A stretch of DNA of 64,000 nucleotides, taken from NCBI GenBank assembly GCA_036785705.1, contig JAWUZG010000071.1:1113501-1177500 (forward strand), written 5' to 3'. Shown here in pieces: positions 44,201 through 57,210 of this stretch (the stretch's first letter is position 1; each line of letters starts with the position of its first letter). The stretch comes from Acanthornis magna. Lineage: Eukaryota; Chordata; Aves; Passeriformes; Acanthizidae. The notes below the pieces were generated by a model. That model was given only the letters and a program-made list of their open reading frames with translations. It ran no database searches and was not told the origin of the DNA. A program made the translations under genes and the position numbers.

Positions 44201-47200
44201 GAATAATAATAATAATCATACTAAAAAACCCGGAATTAACTTCTTAGTTCCATCCAGTGTGCTGAATTTGCTATCTCTATATAAAATACAGTGATGCAAG
44301 CAGAAATACTGATTTTTCTTTTTCCTCAAAAAAATCTTCATTGTACTAACTGCTTATCTGTGGAATAACCTTTGCTTTCTTATAAGTCTGATTGTGACAG
44401 ACCTCTCCGTTCACAGTACATAGCATAGTAATGGTAAGTGTGCATTTTTTAGAAGGCCTGTGGGGTGCTTTTTTTCCCCCACTTAGCTCTTATTATTTGG
44501 GTGATTATTTGGATGTGAGCCAAATTACAAATCTTCTTAAAATGGGACTTTTCATTTGTGCTCACACTCCTGTGCTACAACTCTGATGTTTTATGCAGAA
44601 GATGTGCCTGCATTGCAGTAAACCACCCTAACAGGCAAACATACCCATGTTCCTTCTAATTTTTTGTCAGGTTTTTTTTTGTTGTTGTTATTGTTTTTTG
44701 GGGTTTTTTTGACGGTTTAACTACTGTAATGGAGAAAGTGGCATCTGTGTATTAGCGGGAGCCCTGGCAGGCTGAGCAGCCAGAACTGGAACAGAGCAGG
44801 GTTTCACCTTTCTGTTCCTGCATCTACACCAGCTTCAGTGACTGTGCTGTCGACTTATGTCAAGAATGAAAACATAAAACTTAGTGTCTCTGGATTTTCT
44901 TTTAAAAAAGAAATTTAAAAAGGAAAAGAAATTCCTGAGAAAATGCCATTTGTCTGTATTAATAATTGATAATAGATAAACACAGTTGTTGTAGTTTGCA
45001 ACTCCTGCCTTTTGCCTCACAGCTCTCAGGGGAGGCTTCCTCCTCTCTTTCCCCTCAGCAGCACTAACCAGACCCATACACACTGGCATAACATTCTTGA
45101 GACTGGCTGCTCCACCACTGAGGCCATAAATCATATCTTGGCCTTGCTGGCTCAAAGAAGGGTCTTACTAGCTTAGACCAGAATCTAATCTTAACATCAA
45201 TGTGGAGAAAAATAAAATAAATAAAATCAAATAAAACTGAAACAAAACCCAAACAAAACCACCAAACCACAATGCAGAAATTCATCAATCCCCTTTAGCA
45301 GATAAACAGCTCAGAGGATGTCTGAAGCAAGTATCTTTGATAACCTGGCAAACTACTCCCTTCTCTTAGGAATCTCAGATGCCATTAGGGTATAAGGTTC
45401 AAATGTTGGGAATCAGGTGAGGATGCAAGGAAGAGTTTTATGCTATTGCTGCTTACAGTGCAATCATGCTTTATCATCTCCCATGAGAATCCCCCAGAGA
45501 AACTCTGTTTCTAATATGTCTGTAAGTGATTCCTTCTCACCTGACATCTAAAACATGGCAAGAAATGCTTAAAACATCAGGGCAAATAACAGGAGAAGTG
45601 AGAAGAGAGTAACAAAATAATAGAAGGGCATTTGGTTTTGACATCTGAAGGAAGTGTTTTGGTTACCAAGTCTGGCATCCTGCCTGCTGCATATCTTAGC
45701 GTTTGCCCAGTAATTCTGGAAATGGCTTGTGCGTCAAAAGTTGTGGTCACATTTTTCTTCTCTGAAAGTATTCGGACTCCATTAAGAGAAACAAAGCAAC
45801 AGACAATATATCACAATTAAACTGTTCCAAGGTCTAATTAATCTCAGTGTCTAAAAAGTGCATTTATTTCCAGTTTGTACTCTTTTTTGCTGTCCAGCCT
45901 TTGGATACTGCTGTATCTTTTCTGGTAGGTTAGAGAGCCATTAGGAAAAGAGAAGGAGAAGATAGCAGTAGATAGAGGGATAAAACCAAATGTTATTTTG
46001 AAAATGCTAATATAAACTAGTGATCTTTGAAATTCAGATAAAAGGCTAGACTTTTTTATGTTCTCCAGTAAAAATATTTAAGTATGTTATTGTTTTCATT
46101 TCAAAATGGTCCAATACAGCCCCCAGGAAGATCCTGTTTATATTGCAAGGACAACTTTAATCCCGTAAGAAAACTTCAGATTAGCAGAAGCATCAGAGAC
46201 ACACTTAGCCTGTCTCTCTCTGGCCAAGCAATGGGTTGAAAATTTCACATGGAGCCAGGACTTCAAAGATGCATTTATTTCTTGCCTTTTGGTAAAGTGT
46301 TTGTGAATTACATGTTAGAATTCATTTTCCCCCATTAGCTTCCAAGTTAAAATACCATTTTACAATAATTATCTAAATTCGTCAGTAAAACCTGTTAAGT
46401 TAGATGCTCAATATACTACGAAGTTCAAAAGGTAGATGACCTTGTGAGATTCTGAACATAAAGAAGAAATATAAAGGATCACCTATGCTCACCATGTTTA
46501 TAGTAAGCTTTTGTGACAATACATGTTTATATAAACATGTATATAAACCCAGCAGGAATCATGTAATTTCTATGCACATACCTTTGCTGTCATTCAAATA
46601 CTGCAGCAGTCCTTCCAAATATCAAAATTAATAAGAAGTGAAAGGAAAGGAGACTGTCAATAACAGCATACAATTTAAAATTGAAAACTATATGGAAAAT
46701 GCTGGGATTTGAGCTACTAATCTTCAGATTAACCCCTATGGCTCACTTGGGAGATGGTTGTATGAAATACAAACAGCTATTACATCAGCTTTTACAAGTG
46801 CAGATGAAGCTCATGGTGGTCAAACTAAAAGCAACACACTTCAGAAACATGTAGGATTTTTTTTCCCGAGGATGCAGGACAGCAGATAAAATATCAGCGT
46901 TCTGTGCACAGCTTTAAAGATTAACAAATCTTGAGGTTTTTACATGCAGCTTCAGATCATGGCATACCAGACAAGCTCTTTATTTTTTGAGTACATCCTT
47001 CAACACTAAAACCAGTACCTATCTCTTTGGATTGCAATTATACATAACAAATGAAAATTAGTGCATTAAATATGAGTAATATGTATGATCTATACAAAAT
47101 TGTTATGATCACCGTAATTACTGGTGGTCATAATTTATTAATATTTATTAAAATATTAACTGATCATTGCTTAACAGGTTCTACAAAAAACACAGGCTAG

Positions 47201-47998
47201 TTAGTCCTGAGATTTAAAATTTCTGTAAAAAAAGAAATTAGGTAGTGTAGTTTTTCTTCTTTTAAAATTCACTGTCTTTTAATTCCAAAAATTCAAGGTA
47301 GACTAGGTAATAAATAAATTACCTGATTATTAATAAACTACCAGTATTCTATCAATTTTAATACATACATTTTACAGTCATTGGCTTTTATTATGGAATT
47401 TGTATAATATGAAAATTCTTTAAATGCAATTACTTGTAACTTCATTTGTGGATTAGATCATCACTGGAAAGATAAAATTAGAGATTAAATTCTATTTTCA
47501 AGTGCTCTGGAATAAATTTGAAGTGACTGAATAGCTTGAGTATATTTGAGCATAGAAAATCGAAGTAGTGTATTAGTTCTACATATATGCAATATATAAC
47601 TATATCTATTCTGATTCCACAAAGCAGTACCTTGTAGAAATAGTGACAAATGCAGGTACTCTCATCACTTACTGTGCTGTTTCCCACCCCTTACATACAG
47701 GATCTATGTATTGGCGCACACAATCCAAAGCAATGTTGTTTGTGACCCCATCAGCATGGCCATGAAGAAAATACCAAAGATAGTTGCAGAAATGGGAATA
47801 TGCAAAAATTACGTCTGTAAAGCATGAGGAGAAAAGTGAGTGGAATATGTAGGAGTAAAATTTATACCCAAGAACAGAAAACATGATCTATCCTGTGTTA
47901 TTTAGAACAGCAGAACAATGTGATGGAAAATAGCTTAAGTGAATTAAGGGAACACAGCTGGGACAGTGTGTATTTCTGGCAAGATAAAAATTTATTTT
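38276..47998 (-). other. ZFPM2: ZFPM2 intron 5, long stretch without a recognised gene
   Basis: AT-rich intron. Contents I can name are a TA/TG-rich patch at about 40586-40670, the T/G tract at 44662-44710, an A/C-rich tract near 45220-45270, and the perfect palindrome at 46519-46542. No exon of ZFPM2 and no RNA gene is seen. Confidence 0.7.
46519..46542. repeat. 24-bp perfect palindrome
   Basis: The half-site ATACATGTTTAT is followed at once by its exact reverse complement, with no spacer. The pairing stops on both sides after 12 bp. Confidence 0.97.
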
Positions 47999-48145
47999 CC
48001 TGTATTTCTTAAATGTGGATATAGTCTGGATAACTTTAGAAACATAATTAGTAATTTGGTAAAAAAAAAATCTACATTGTAGAAAGTGGGATCTTCTTAC
48101 TTTACATGCAACAATGTAATTATTATTTAGCATTAAGAACAGAGA
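47999..48145 (+). repeat. Local direct repeat R, copy 1
   Basis: About 147 bp beginning CCTGTATTTCTTAAAT and ending in GAGAT. It is matched, with scattered substitutions and small gaps, by 49741-49884. Family unknown; it may be a fragment of a dispersed repeat or the product of a local rearrangement. Confidence 0.9.
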
Positions 48146-48422
48146 TTCCCCAAAGATTAACTCAGAATTATTTATTAGAGATGTGGAGGAAGAGTGTGAA
48201 AAAGAATTCTTGAGAACAACATTTCAACATTTTATATTAGTTTGAAAAAAAACCCAATTTCTTGAAAACAGTTCTTATGTAGCAATTTGAGGAGAAATTC
48301 TGGAAATCAGATGATGAACACCCTACTTTCTGAAGTCAGATCTCCTGGGCCCTCAGTCCATCACTAGGAACTTAATCCCATCATTTCTGACAAGAGTGAT
48401 TTAAGCAAATGTACTTTCTTGA

Positions 48423-49679
48423 ATGGCACAGGGTCCACAGCCTCAGTGCATGGCCCTGGCTGCTGAGGTGAGTGGCTCTGGTGCCAGCTTGTTCTGTAGC
48501 AGAGCACTCCAGTGTGGCGCCCAGAGTTCCCAAACTGGGAGAACTTCATGTGGAACCCAGAGAGATGCCAGGAGCCCACAGCTCACATCAGCTGTCAGGA
48601 CCTGGGCAGGGCCAGGAGCAATGGTGGCCAGGCCCCCACACATACAAAAGAAGCTCCTGAGGAGTGTTGGTGACCAGGAGCATTGCCAGCAGGGTGGACA
48701 GACAGGTCGGGGCAGTCAGCAGGACGTGGCATGGCAGTTCAGGCAGCAGCTGGTGTGGAAGGGGTGCATGAAGGGTGCTGAAATCCTGGCAGCTCCACAA
48801 GGGAGCAGCAGTATCCCCCAGGCAGAAAGCCACCGTGAGAGCTCCAGTGGGGACACGCTGCCACCCTGGTGCCAACTGGAGCTGTGCCCAGCTCTGATGC
48901 CAGTAGGGATGGCAAGAGTGAGCACCCCATGGGGTGCACCCACACGGAAGAGCTCCTCTACTCAATGCCAGAGGACAAGGTCAGTAAGCTGAGGAGTATC
49001 GGGGGCTGTGAGAAAGACAGACTGCTGGAATTGCACCTTGCCTTCCCTGGGAAGGGCCTGACAGACCGACAGTTTGCTGATATGGAGCATTCCCTCTCTC
49101 TCTGCATGGCTGAGCCCATGACTTAAGGGACTGGGGGCAGTGGTGACAAGTGCTGCCTGATGCAGCAGGTGCATTTCCTTTGCGGCTGCTCCACCTCGCC
49201 AGGGCCCTGGCATAACAGGTAGGAGGCTCTGCAAGTGGAACTGAACAATGGTGAGGAGGACGGTTCATGGAGCGTGGAGGCGTCCCAAGAGGTTAAGTTG
49301 CCCTATGACCCAGATCAAATCTGCTTCCATAAAAAAAAATAAGATGGGTCACTGTCATAGGAGACACTTTCCCAAGAGGAATAGAAGAATCACTATGCAG
49401 TCTGGCCCTTCTTAGAGAGTTTTGTGCGCCCCTGGTGCATGGGTTAAAGATGTGAAGGGAAAACTTCCTACACTGAAATGGCCCTCAGATTATCCACCAT
49501 TGTGGATTTTTTAAATGAGCAGCGATGAAGTGGCAACAAGAATGCCAAAGACAATGATGAGAGCATTCAGGTCTTTGGGACAACCAGTTAAGGCATCAGG
49601 ACCGCAACTGGTGTTCTTCTTTGTCCTTCCAGCTGCAGGGAATGATGAAGGAAGAAATGGATAGAGCCAGGAGAATAAT
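48423..49679 (+). mobile_element. GC-rich CR1-like 5' portion (5' UTR/ORF1-type), degraded
   Basis: A GC-rich block in an AT-rich intron, in plus orientation, directly upstream of clear CR1 ORF2 sequence. The frame near 48965-49035 reads EDKVSKLRSIGGCEKDRLLE, and the block near 49570-49660 has the CTTTGGGACAACC...CTTCTTTGTCCTTCCAGC pattern I associate with the region preceding CR1 ORF2. A 189-codon frame crosses the first half but is compositional, since several frames on both strands are open there. The assignment rests on position, orientation and partial resemblance, not on an alignment. Confidence 0.5.
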
Positions 49680-49731
49680 GTTGGGTTTCACAAGTGTGTA
49701 AAGATAGCCACTAGCACACCCAGGATTAGGG
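49680..49731 (+). repeat. Local direct repeat S, copy 1
   Basis: About 52 bp starting GTTGGGTTTCACAAGTGTGT and ending CCCAGGATTAGGG. It is repeated at 50982-51034 with a few changes. It abuts repeat R copy 2, separated by a 9-base TGTTTTTCT stretch. Confidence 0.9.
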
Positions 49732-49740
49732 TGTTTTTCT

Positions 49741-49884
49741 CCTGTATTTCTTAAATCTGGATATAGTCTGGATAACTTTGGAAACATAGCAATTTTGTTT
49801 AAAAAAAATCTACATTGTAGAAACTGGGATTTTCTTACTTTACATGCAACAATGCAATTATTATTTAGCGGTAAGAATCGAGAT
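49741..49884 (+). repeat. Local direct repeat R, copy 2
   Basis: Second copy of the sequence at 47999-48145. It interrupts the CR1 between its 5' part and its endonuclease region. Confidence 0.9.
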
Positions 49885-50858
49885 ACTGTTTCTGGGTAAG
49901 AATCAGGGGGAAGGCCAACAAGGTAGTTATCATGGTGGGAGTCTGTTGTAGACCTCTCAACCAAAATGAAAAGGCAGATTAAATATTCTTTAGGCAGCTG
50001 GGAGAAGTCTCCCAATCGCTTGCACATGTTCTCGTGGGGGACTTCACCTAGATCAAGATCAATGGCCTGAGGTGAACACTAGGAGGTTCACAAGGTGAAG
50101 TGCTGGGTCTTGCACTCGAGTCACAACACCCCCGTGCAACACTATGGGCTTGGGGAAGAGCGTCTGGAACGCCGCCTGGCTGAAAACGACCTGGAAGTGT
50201 TGGTCAACAGCCAGCTGAAGGTGAGCTGGCCGTGTGCCCAGGTGACATCCTGGCTGGTATCAGAAATGCTGTGGCCAGCAGGACTAGGGCAGTGATTGTC
50301 CTGTACTCAGCACTGGTGAGGACACGCCTTGAATCCTGGGTTTAGTTTTGGGCCTCTCACTGCAAGAGGGACACTGAGGTGCTGGAGTGTGTCCAGAGAA
50401 AGTCAACAAAGCTAATGAAGGGTCTAGAGAGTAAATCATATGAGGAGCAGCTGAGGGAGCTGGGGGTGTTTATGTTGGAGCAAAGGAGGCTCAGGGAGAC
50501 CTTATGGCTCTCTACAACTGCCTGAGAGAAGGGTGTAGTGAGGTGGGGAGTGGTTTCTTCTGCATGTAACAAGGGACAAGAAAAGAGGAAATGGCCTCAA
50601 ATTACATCAGAGGAGATTTAAGTTGTATGTTTCAAAAATTTTCTTCATGGAAAGAGTTGTCAAGCATTGGAACAGGCTGCCCAAGGAATTGCTGGAGTCA
50701 CCATGCTTAGAGGTATTTAAAAGGTATCTCAGTGTGGCACTTAGGGACATGATTTAGTGGTAAACTTGGCAGTGCTGGGTTAATGGTTGCACCCAATGAT
50801 CTTGAAAGTCTTTTTCAAGCAAAATATTTCTATGATTCTGTGATTCTAATGTGAAACT
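49885..50858 (+). mobile_element. CR1 LINE ORF2 fragments (endonuclease and RT 3' part) with 3' tail
   Basis: Positions 49905-50050 match the CR1 endonuclease region: frames read VVIMVGVCCRPLNQNEKAD, and GDF follows LVGD-type text after CTCGTGGGGGACTTC. After a break near 50055, the C-terminal ORF2 region follows, with YSALVRTRLESWV, then [15 protein letters not shown], and [20 protein letters not shown]. The end is CACTTAGGGACATGATTTAG and GATTCTGTGATTCT repeats. Frameshifts, stops and the internal deletion make it inactive. Confidence 0.88.
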
Positions 50859-50981
50859 GACTAACTTGTTAAAATGGAAATTAAAGCTTATTCCATGCAG
50901 TCCTGCACAGTGGTCTTTGTTTGCTTTTTCTAATGAATACCTATGAGGTCAGAACATGCCATTTTTGGCTGACCTTGCCCT

Positions 50982-51034
50982 GTTGGGTTACACAGGTGTG
51001 TAAAAGATAGTCACTAGCACACCCTGGATTAGGG
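50982..51034 (+). repeat. Local direct repeat S, copy 2
   Basis: About 53 bp, starting GTTGGGTTACACAGGTGTGT, near-identical to 49680-49731. It lies 120 bp beyond the CR1 3' end and lacks an adjoining R copy. Confidence 0.9.
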
Positions 51035-54000
51035 ATGCTTACTGAAACTCCTGATTACTTGCTTGACTCACACGGAAAAGCAGTCTGTATTTTTTCTGAT
51101 TAAAGCATCAGAAAATTCCACTTCAGTGGTGTGTAAAATTTTTATAAACTCTATTCTGAAACAACATTATCATTATGGTAGTCAGACTGTAAAAGATTGG
51201 CTAAATGTGCTCAGCTGTATTTCTCATCTTTTTTCTTTCCTTCTAAATATCTTCATATAATTATCTTTCTTATTCTATATTTTTATCTAACTTTTTGCAT
51301 TACAAATATGCCTTTGTATACATGGATAAACATGCTCCAACACCCCCAGAATCCTTTCCGTACACATGAGGTACAGATTATTAATTAATATGCCCACTAG
51401 GATGAATATCACTGCATTTAAAATTGTTCCTTTAAATTTACTATTAAGGTTAATAGTACATCATTTAATGAAGGAGCAAAGCTATTATGTTTTTCAGACC
51501 AAGTTTCAAAAGTATTCAATATACTGCATGTTTACAGCGGAACAAAAAAAGGCAGCCTGGCTTTGGAATATGAATGTAATCTCTACAAAGACCCAACTGT
51601 TTCTTGTTTATGACAAAGGAGTAAATAATCCATTGATCTGGCAGCAGGGCACCTGCCTTACCAACCGACTCTGTATCAGTGGTCCCTGAACCCTCATTAT
51701 TTTTCCTCAATTAAAGTTCATGGTCTCCTAAAGTCTGTGCTGAGCAGATGTACAACTGTTCTTGACTGCTGAACACAGAAGAATCACAAATTCAGAAAAC
51801 TACTGCCATTTCATAAATGCTAGAAGTGCATCATTTGTTGTGGCGAAGAAACATTATAAACAATATGTCTCTTTTATAGTCTGCTAAGCCCTCACACTAC
51901 AGAAAATAATATTAAAGTTCAAAAACTGTCACATAAGCAGCACGTTATGAATACTGTAATGTGGTTTTTTTATGATTCAAATAATGCTTACTGAAATGAA
52001 AAAATAAAGTCCTCTGAGGGGTATAATATAAAAAATGTGACTTATATTTACTTAGAATTAGAGAAAATTGATGTATGAGCAAAATCAAACTGGAATCAAT
52101 GATCTGAAGAGAAATTCAAAATATAATAACTGATAAATCACCAAAAGCAGAATTAAAGTTATGTTTGCTGTATTATCACTTTAGTTTTTTGTAATTGCTT
52201 CTTTTGCAGAAATAGTGAAGTCCACAGAAATAATCAGAAGGGCAATACTACTTGCAATTATAATGCAGCAATACTCTACCTGCAAAAATCAACTGAAGGA
52301 TACACATTTCACAAGAAACAGCCTTTTAACTCAAGGCTTAAGTATTGTAACATATGAAAAGAGACCACATTACATACATATTCCCTATAATGTGTAGTGC
52401 TATACGCTAGAAAGAAAATCACTTTGCAGTAAGGCATAGGGAGATGCTCATTTCCAGCACCAATCAGCTTAAGAAGCAAATGAAACCCACATTTGGGGGG
52501 GACAGTTAAAGTTTATACATAGCATTTGTCAGTCTGTCTCCAGCATGATTCCAGCACATCTCTGTTGCCACAGTATGTGCTGGATTGAGTGCAGCAGATT
52601 GTGAGTCTATAGGTCAGAGTATGTGCTTGAAGCATCAATAGCTACACCTGTCATTTTAGTTTTTCTGGGAAGAATATGTTATTGTTAACACTGCAACATG
52701 CTTTAGTCACAATCAGACTTTGAGGCTAGGCACTGAATTTTGAAGGAGTCAGTTAAAATATTACCATTCATGATGAAGTGGGGGGTGTTCTCTGTAATGC
52801 CTGATGGAGCTACTGCCACTAAGGTGATGTGTATAAGCCTGTTTGTACTTGGAGCTTGGCTTACTGACTTAGGTTCTTCTGTGAGACTGTAACCCAGTGT
52901 TTGTAAAATGAAAAATGCAGGAAAAGGACTTGAGAAGGGAGGAAATTATTAAGGAACTCATTGTTCAGCCAAAATAACAGAAAATATTACTGGCTGCAAT
53001 CTTATTAGTAGAGGTCATTTTCTCCTTTCGGTTTTCACAACTGTTAACTTCTCCTGGCTTATTTTCACAAACATTTTGCAGAAAGCTACTTAATCTAATG
53101 AAATTGCTACCCAGTAGCTCACTTAAAACTACTCATGCCGAACTGATGATTCAATCATTATAGTGTTCGTTGAGGATGTAAGCACCTTTGGACAAAAGGT
53201 AATGTTGGTATTTTGAGTGACTCAGAAATTAACAAAGGTAAGTACTGCTGTGCACTGGGCGATCAGTTAGCTATGAAAAAGGCTTTTCTTGAATTTAACA
53301 CCAACTGGACATCACACATTTGCATGCAAAGCTTCACATGTTTTATTTCAAAGAATAAATGGCAGAATTGCCAGGCAGTTCGTCTTGCGCTAGAAAGAAT
53401 AAAAGTAAGCATGCAATATGGATTTTTTTTTGGTGCAGTACAGGATGTGCTTCTGCATACCAGGACAGGGGACATTTAGTGGGTGATAGTGTAAGTTGCA
53501 AGCAAGTACGTATTAATAAATTATTGTTAAACCTAAAAGATCATGTTAATACATAAGTACTTTCTTGCCTCAATTAGATTTGTGTACACACATGATATAC
53601 CCATGAACTATACAGAAAAAACCCAGAGGTCGAACATAGACTATTTCACTCCAGCAGTACAGATGCACAGTTATGAGGATTAGGAGACAGTCTTTATTAG
53701 ACAGCAGAAGCTGAAGGCTTTCTTGATGTATTGATATCAGGTACGATTCTAAAGGGAAACAGGATCAAACACCAGCAAAATTATTAAGCTCTGAGACTGG
53801 TGCAGTTACAGTGTCGGCAAAGTAATTCTTGTGACTCACCCTGCCTTTCAGAGCTGCTGTGCCCCACTGCATTTCTCCATCCTCAGCCATCTCCCAGAGG
53901 AGGGTGATGAAACCAGCACAGCCTCTTAGCGGGAAGCAGGCCATGTTTCCCTTGCCTCTGCGGAGCCGATGGCAGCAGCTTCCCAGCAGTGTCAGAGCAA

Positions 54001-56519
54001 ACAGGGCTGCTGACTCCCGGGAGGCAGGGGGGACCAGCAAGAGGCAGTGCTGGAGCCAGACTTGTATCACCAGTTTGGGAGAAAGAAACAGGGGTCTCAG
54101 TCCCACAAGCTCTGCTTTGCCATGGAGCCTTTCTTTACCAGATGGTGAAATCCTCAGGGACAGGCTTCAGCTTTCCACCAAAATTGGATAAGCTCGAAAG
54201 CAATGAACTTGTCAGAGCAAAAATAAATCCAGTGCGCTCCTTTCAAAAAGCCCCCCCTTTCATTGACTTCCTGTCTGAAAACATTACTGATATCACATGC
54301 TGTGGTACTTAGACAATTTTGGAGGCACAGGACTGGCTGAGGATCAAAAGTTGGACACATCCATGCAGCTCTTATGCTCTGCAGGAGTGGGTGCTGCCAC
54401 ACCTGCTGTTTTGCTGAATTATTCATTTCTGTGCTAGCAGAAAGGCAAAAGCCAACACCTCCCGAACTTAGGGAATAGAGACAATGAACGAAAAAGAAAT
54501 TTTATAGCTTTTATGCAGCCTGTTCTACCTTTCCTCAAGAAGTGTACAAAAGAATCAATTGTTCTGCAAATCAGAGCTTGCAGATGTGGAAAGAGGCCAT
54601 CATTGTTGCGGAGCGGCACTTAGCGTTTCCTGGAAAGCATGAAGCCCTAACAATGTGTTCCAAAAAGTTCACAGGCACTTAAGTTAATACACACTTTCTC
54701 TCTACTGTTTCCTTGCTTAAAGTATAAACTATATTTATATATGGACCAGTCTTTTGTGGAACTGGCATAAGATCTCTGTGCTAACAGAGCCCTTTGAACA
54801 TTTTGTATTATGAAAATGTTCATGAAATTCTGCACCCATTTTTTTTTTCAGAGCAAAGCCTCTAGAAACTCAGCTTTTTCAGATTTTCCTGTCACCTGCA
54901 GTATCTTCTTCTTTAAAACACACTGCAGCGTCTCTGGGCTGGAAACATGGTTTTTAAACTGTCCCCAAATGTCACCGTAGTGATCAGAAATACCTTCTCT
55001 TGAAGCATCACTGTTTCACAAACCCTTGGGCTGACTTTTCTCTGCATATGTAACAAGACAGCAGTAGATGTTGCAAAAACAGTATACTTTATTTCTCAGT
55101 CTATTTAAATATAATTCTCTATTTCTTTTAGTACGTCCAAAAATTTAGTTTAATGGTATATCAGTTTAAAAGTATCAAATGGCTTTGACTCAGTTTTGAA
55201 ATGTGCCAACTTCCAGACTCAAATTTAGCTTCACCTGACACAAACTAGTATTAAGGTTAATAATTATTAAAAAAAAAAAAAAATAGATGCAAGTTTTCAA
55301 GGATTTTGTCCCATTTTGCTGTCAAGTGGAAGAAATGGAGGCTAGAGCCTACCCTGAAAATTACAGAAATGGTGGGGAATGCTAACTCATTGATCTCATA
55401 TACTTCCTATGCTCTCTGGTCTGTCACTGGAAAACTTGCTTTCAAATCCTGTCCTAAATTTGAGTGATGGCAGGTCAGGTATGGTCCTTGATGAGGTGCC
55501 GAGTTTGCTCTGATTACCTCAGTAATTACTTTTTAATATTATTAAACTTTTTACATGAAGTAATTTCTCTCCTGATTGATCCACAAAGCTCAGGTCAAAG
55601 GCCATCTAATTATAAAAAGTTACAGATCCATCTTCTTCATTTGAAAATAACTCTTGGTCAAGAGCTGAATCAAAGTTCATAATGACATTGCAACTCTCAG
55701 AGCATTCTAAATCACTTAAAAGCAAAAGATAGATAAATAATTTATTTGCTGATAAAACAGCAGAAGGAAATCCTTCCCTTACTGCAAAAACAAAGGAAGT
55801 TCCATTTTTTCGAGGCATTGGTTATAAATATAAGATAACACGAGCATAGAAATTATTTCAGTTATGCTTTAATAGTGGTTAATAAATCAAGATTGCATAT
55901 TAAAGTATACATTGACATTCTAAACCTTAGCATAATATTTAATTAAGCAAACTATTACTTTGATCTCCATATTTCTGAGCAGGGTCCAAAGTCTGTCCAG
56001 CCATTAGTGAAACCATAACAGACCTGAACCAATAATTTCTTTTCTCAAACTGTGTAGGAAATACAGTGAGCAAAATGCATTGGAAATAAAAATTGTGGAC
56101 AAATTGAGGTTAAATGATTTATGGATCATGTTTTCCTTTTATCTTGCAATGTTGGTTAGCTAAAGAACTTGTTGCAGATCTGTTAGAGGCTACTGGTCCG
56201 GCAGAAATGCACAGGCTGCCATCAGGCCAGTTTGGAATCCGTTAATTCAGTCTACATTAACTGCTTTCCTATAACATATAAAAGTTTTATTCTTGTTGTA
56301 CATTAAAAAATAGTATTTCCAAATGGATTAGCAATAATGATGCACCAAAATGCAGCTGTGTGTAGCAATTGACAACGGTATTAGCATAAGTGCATGAACT
56401 TTAGTGAACCATGCAAGGTAAGGGAGTATCTCAGCTCTAAGAACAGAGGAGTAACTTTGGTAACAAGCTGTTAACCACTGCTAAAGGCATATGAGCCAAT
56501 GAATGGAAATGGATATTCG
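51035..56519 (-). other. ZFPM2: ZFPM2 intron 5, region 51.0-56.5 kb
   Basis: AT-rich except for a GC-richer patch at about 53845-54180. There both strands have ~110-codon frames (for example QRRVMKPAQPLSGKQAMFPL on plus) without family resemblance. An A run lies at 55269-55283. No gene or named transposon seen. Confidence 0.65.
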
Positions 56520-57210
56520 CATAATCATGGAATGCTTTGTGTTGGAAGATACCTTAAAGATGTCCTGCCATATGCAGGGACACTTTCTACTACACCAGGC
56601 TGCTCAAAGCCCCTTCCAGCCGTGTCTTGAACTCTTCCAAGGGTGAGGCATCCACAACTTCTCTGGACACTGTTCCAGTGTTTCACACACATCACCCCTC
56701 CTGCCCCCCTCCATTAAAGAATTTCTTTCTAATATATAAACCTACCTTCTTTCAATGTAAAGCCATTACCCTTTGTCCTATCACTACGGGCCCTTGTAAA
56801 AAGTCCCTTTCCAGCTGTCTTGTAAGCCCCCTTTAGGTACTGGAAGGTGCTCTAAGCCACTGAGACTTATTTTATCCAGACTGAACAATCCCAACTCTCT
56901 CAGACTGTCCTCATAGAAGAGGTGCTCCCACCCTCTGGTCATGGCTCTCCTCTGGACCCACTCCAACAGTTCCACAGGTCCCCAGAGCTGGACGCAGAAC
57001 TCCAGGTGGGGTCTTATGAGAGCAGAGTAGAGACGGAGAATCCCCTCACTCGCCCTGCTGGCCATGCTGCTTTTGATGCAGCCCAGGATGTGGTTGGCTT
57101 TCTGGGATGCAAGTGGACAGTGACAGCTCATGTCAAGCTTCTCATCAACCAACACCCGCAAGTCCTTTTCTTCAGGGTTGTTCTCAATTCTCTTCCTACC
57201 TTATAACTGG
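56520..57210 (-). mobile_element. CR1 LINE, 3' part with RT C-terminal region
   Basis: In minus orientation a 125-codon stretch reads [20 protein letters not shown], then [40 protein letters not shown] and [14 protein letters not shown]. This is the conserved C-terminal region of CR1 reverse transcriptase. The 3' end reaches about 56520 (complement AATCATGGAATGCTTTGTGT). The RT part is unusually intact for an old intronic copy, though 5'-truncated and lacking most of ORF2. Confidence 0.95.

Noticed and set aside
48423..48992. 189-codon plus-strand frame
   Set aside because: Several frames on both strands are open over the same GC-rich block, which appears to be degraded CR1-like sequence. 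No conserved protein is recognisable.
49596..50027. 143-codon minus-strand frame
   Set aside because: It is antisense to CR1 and crosses repeats S and R; the similar frame at 47888-48133 is simply the other copy of R.
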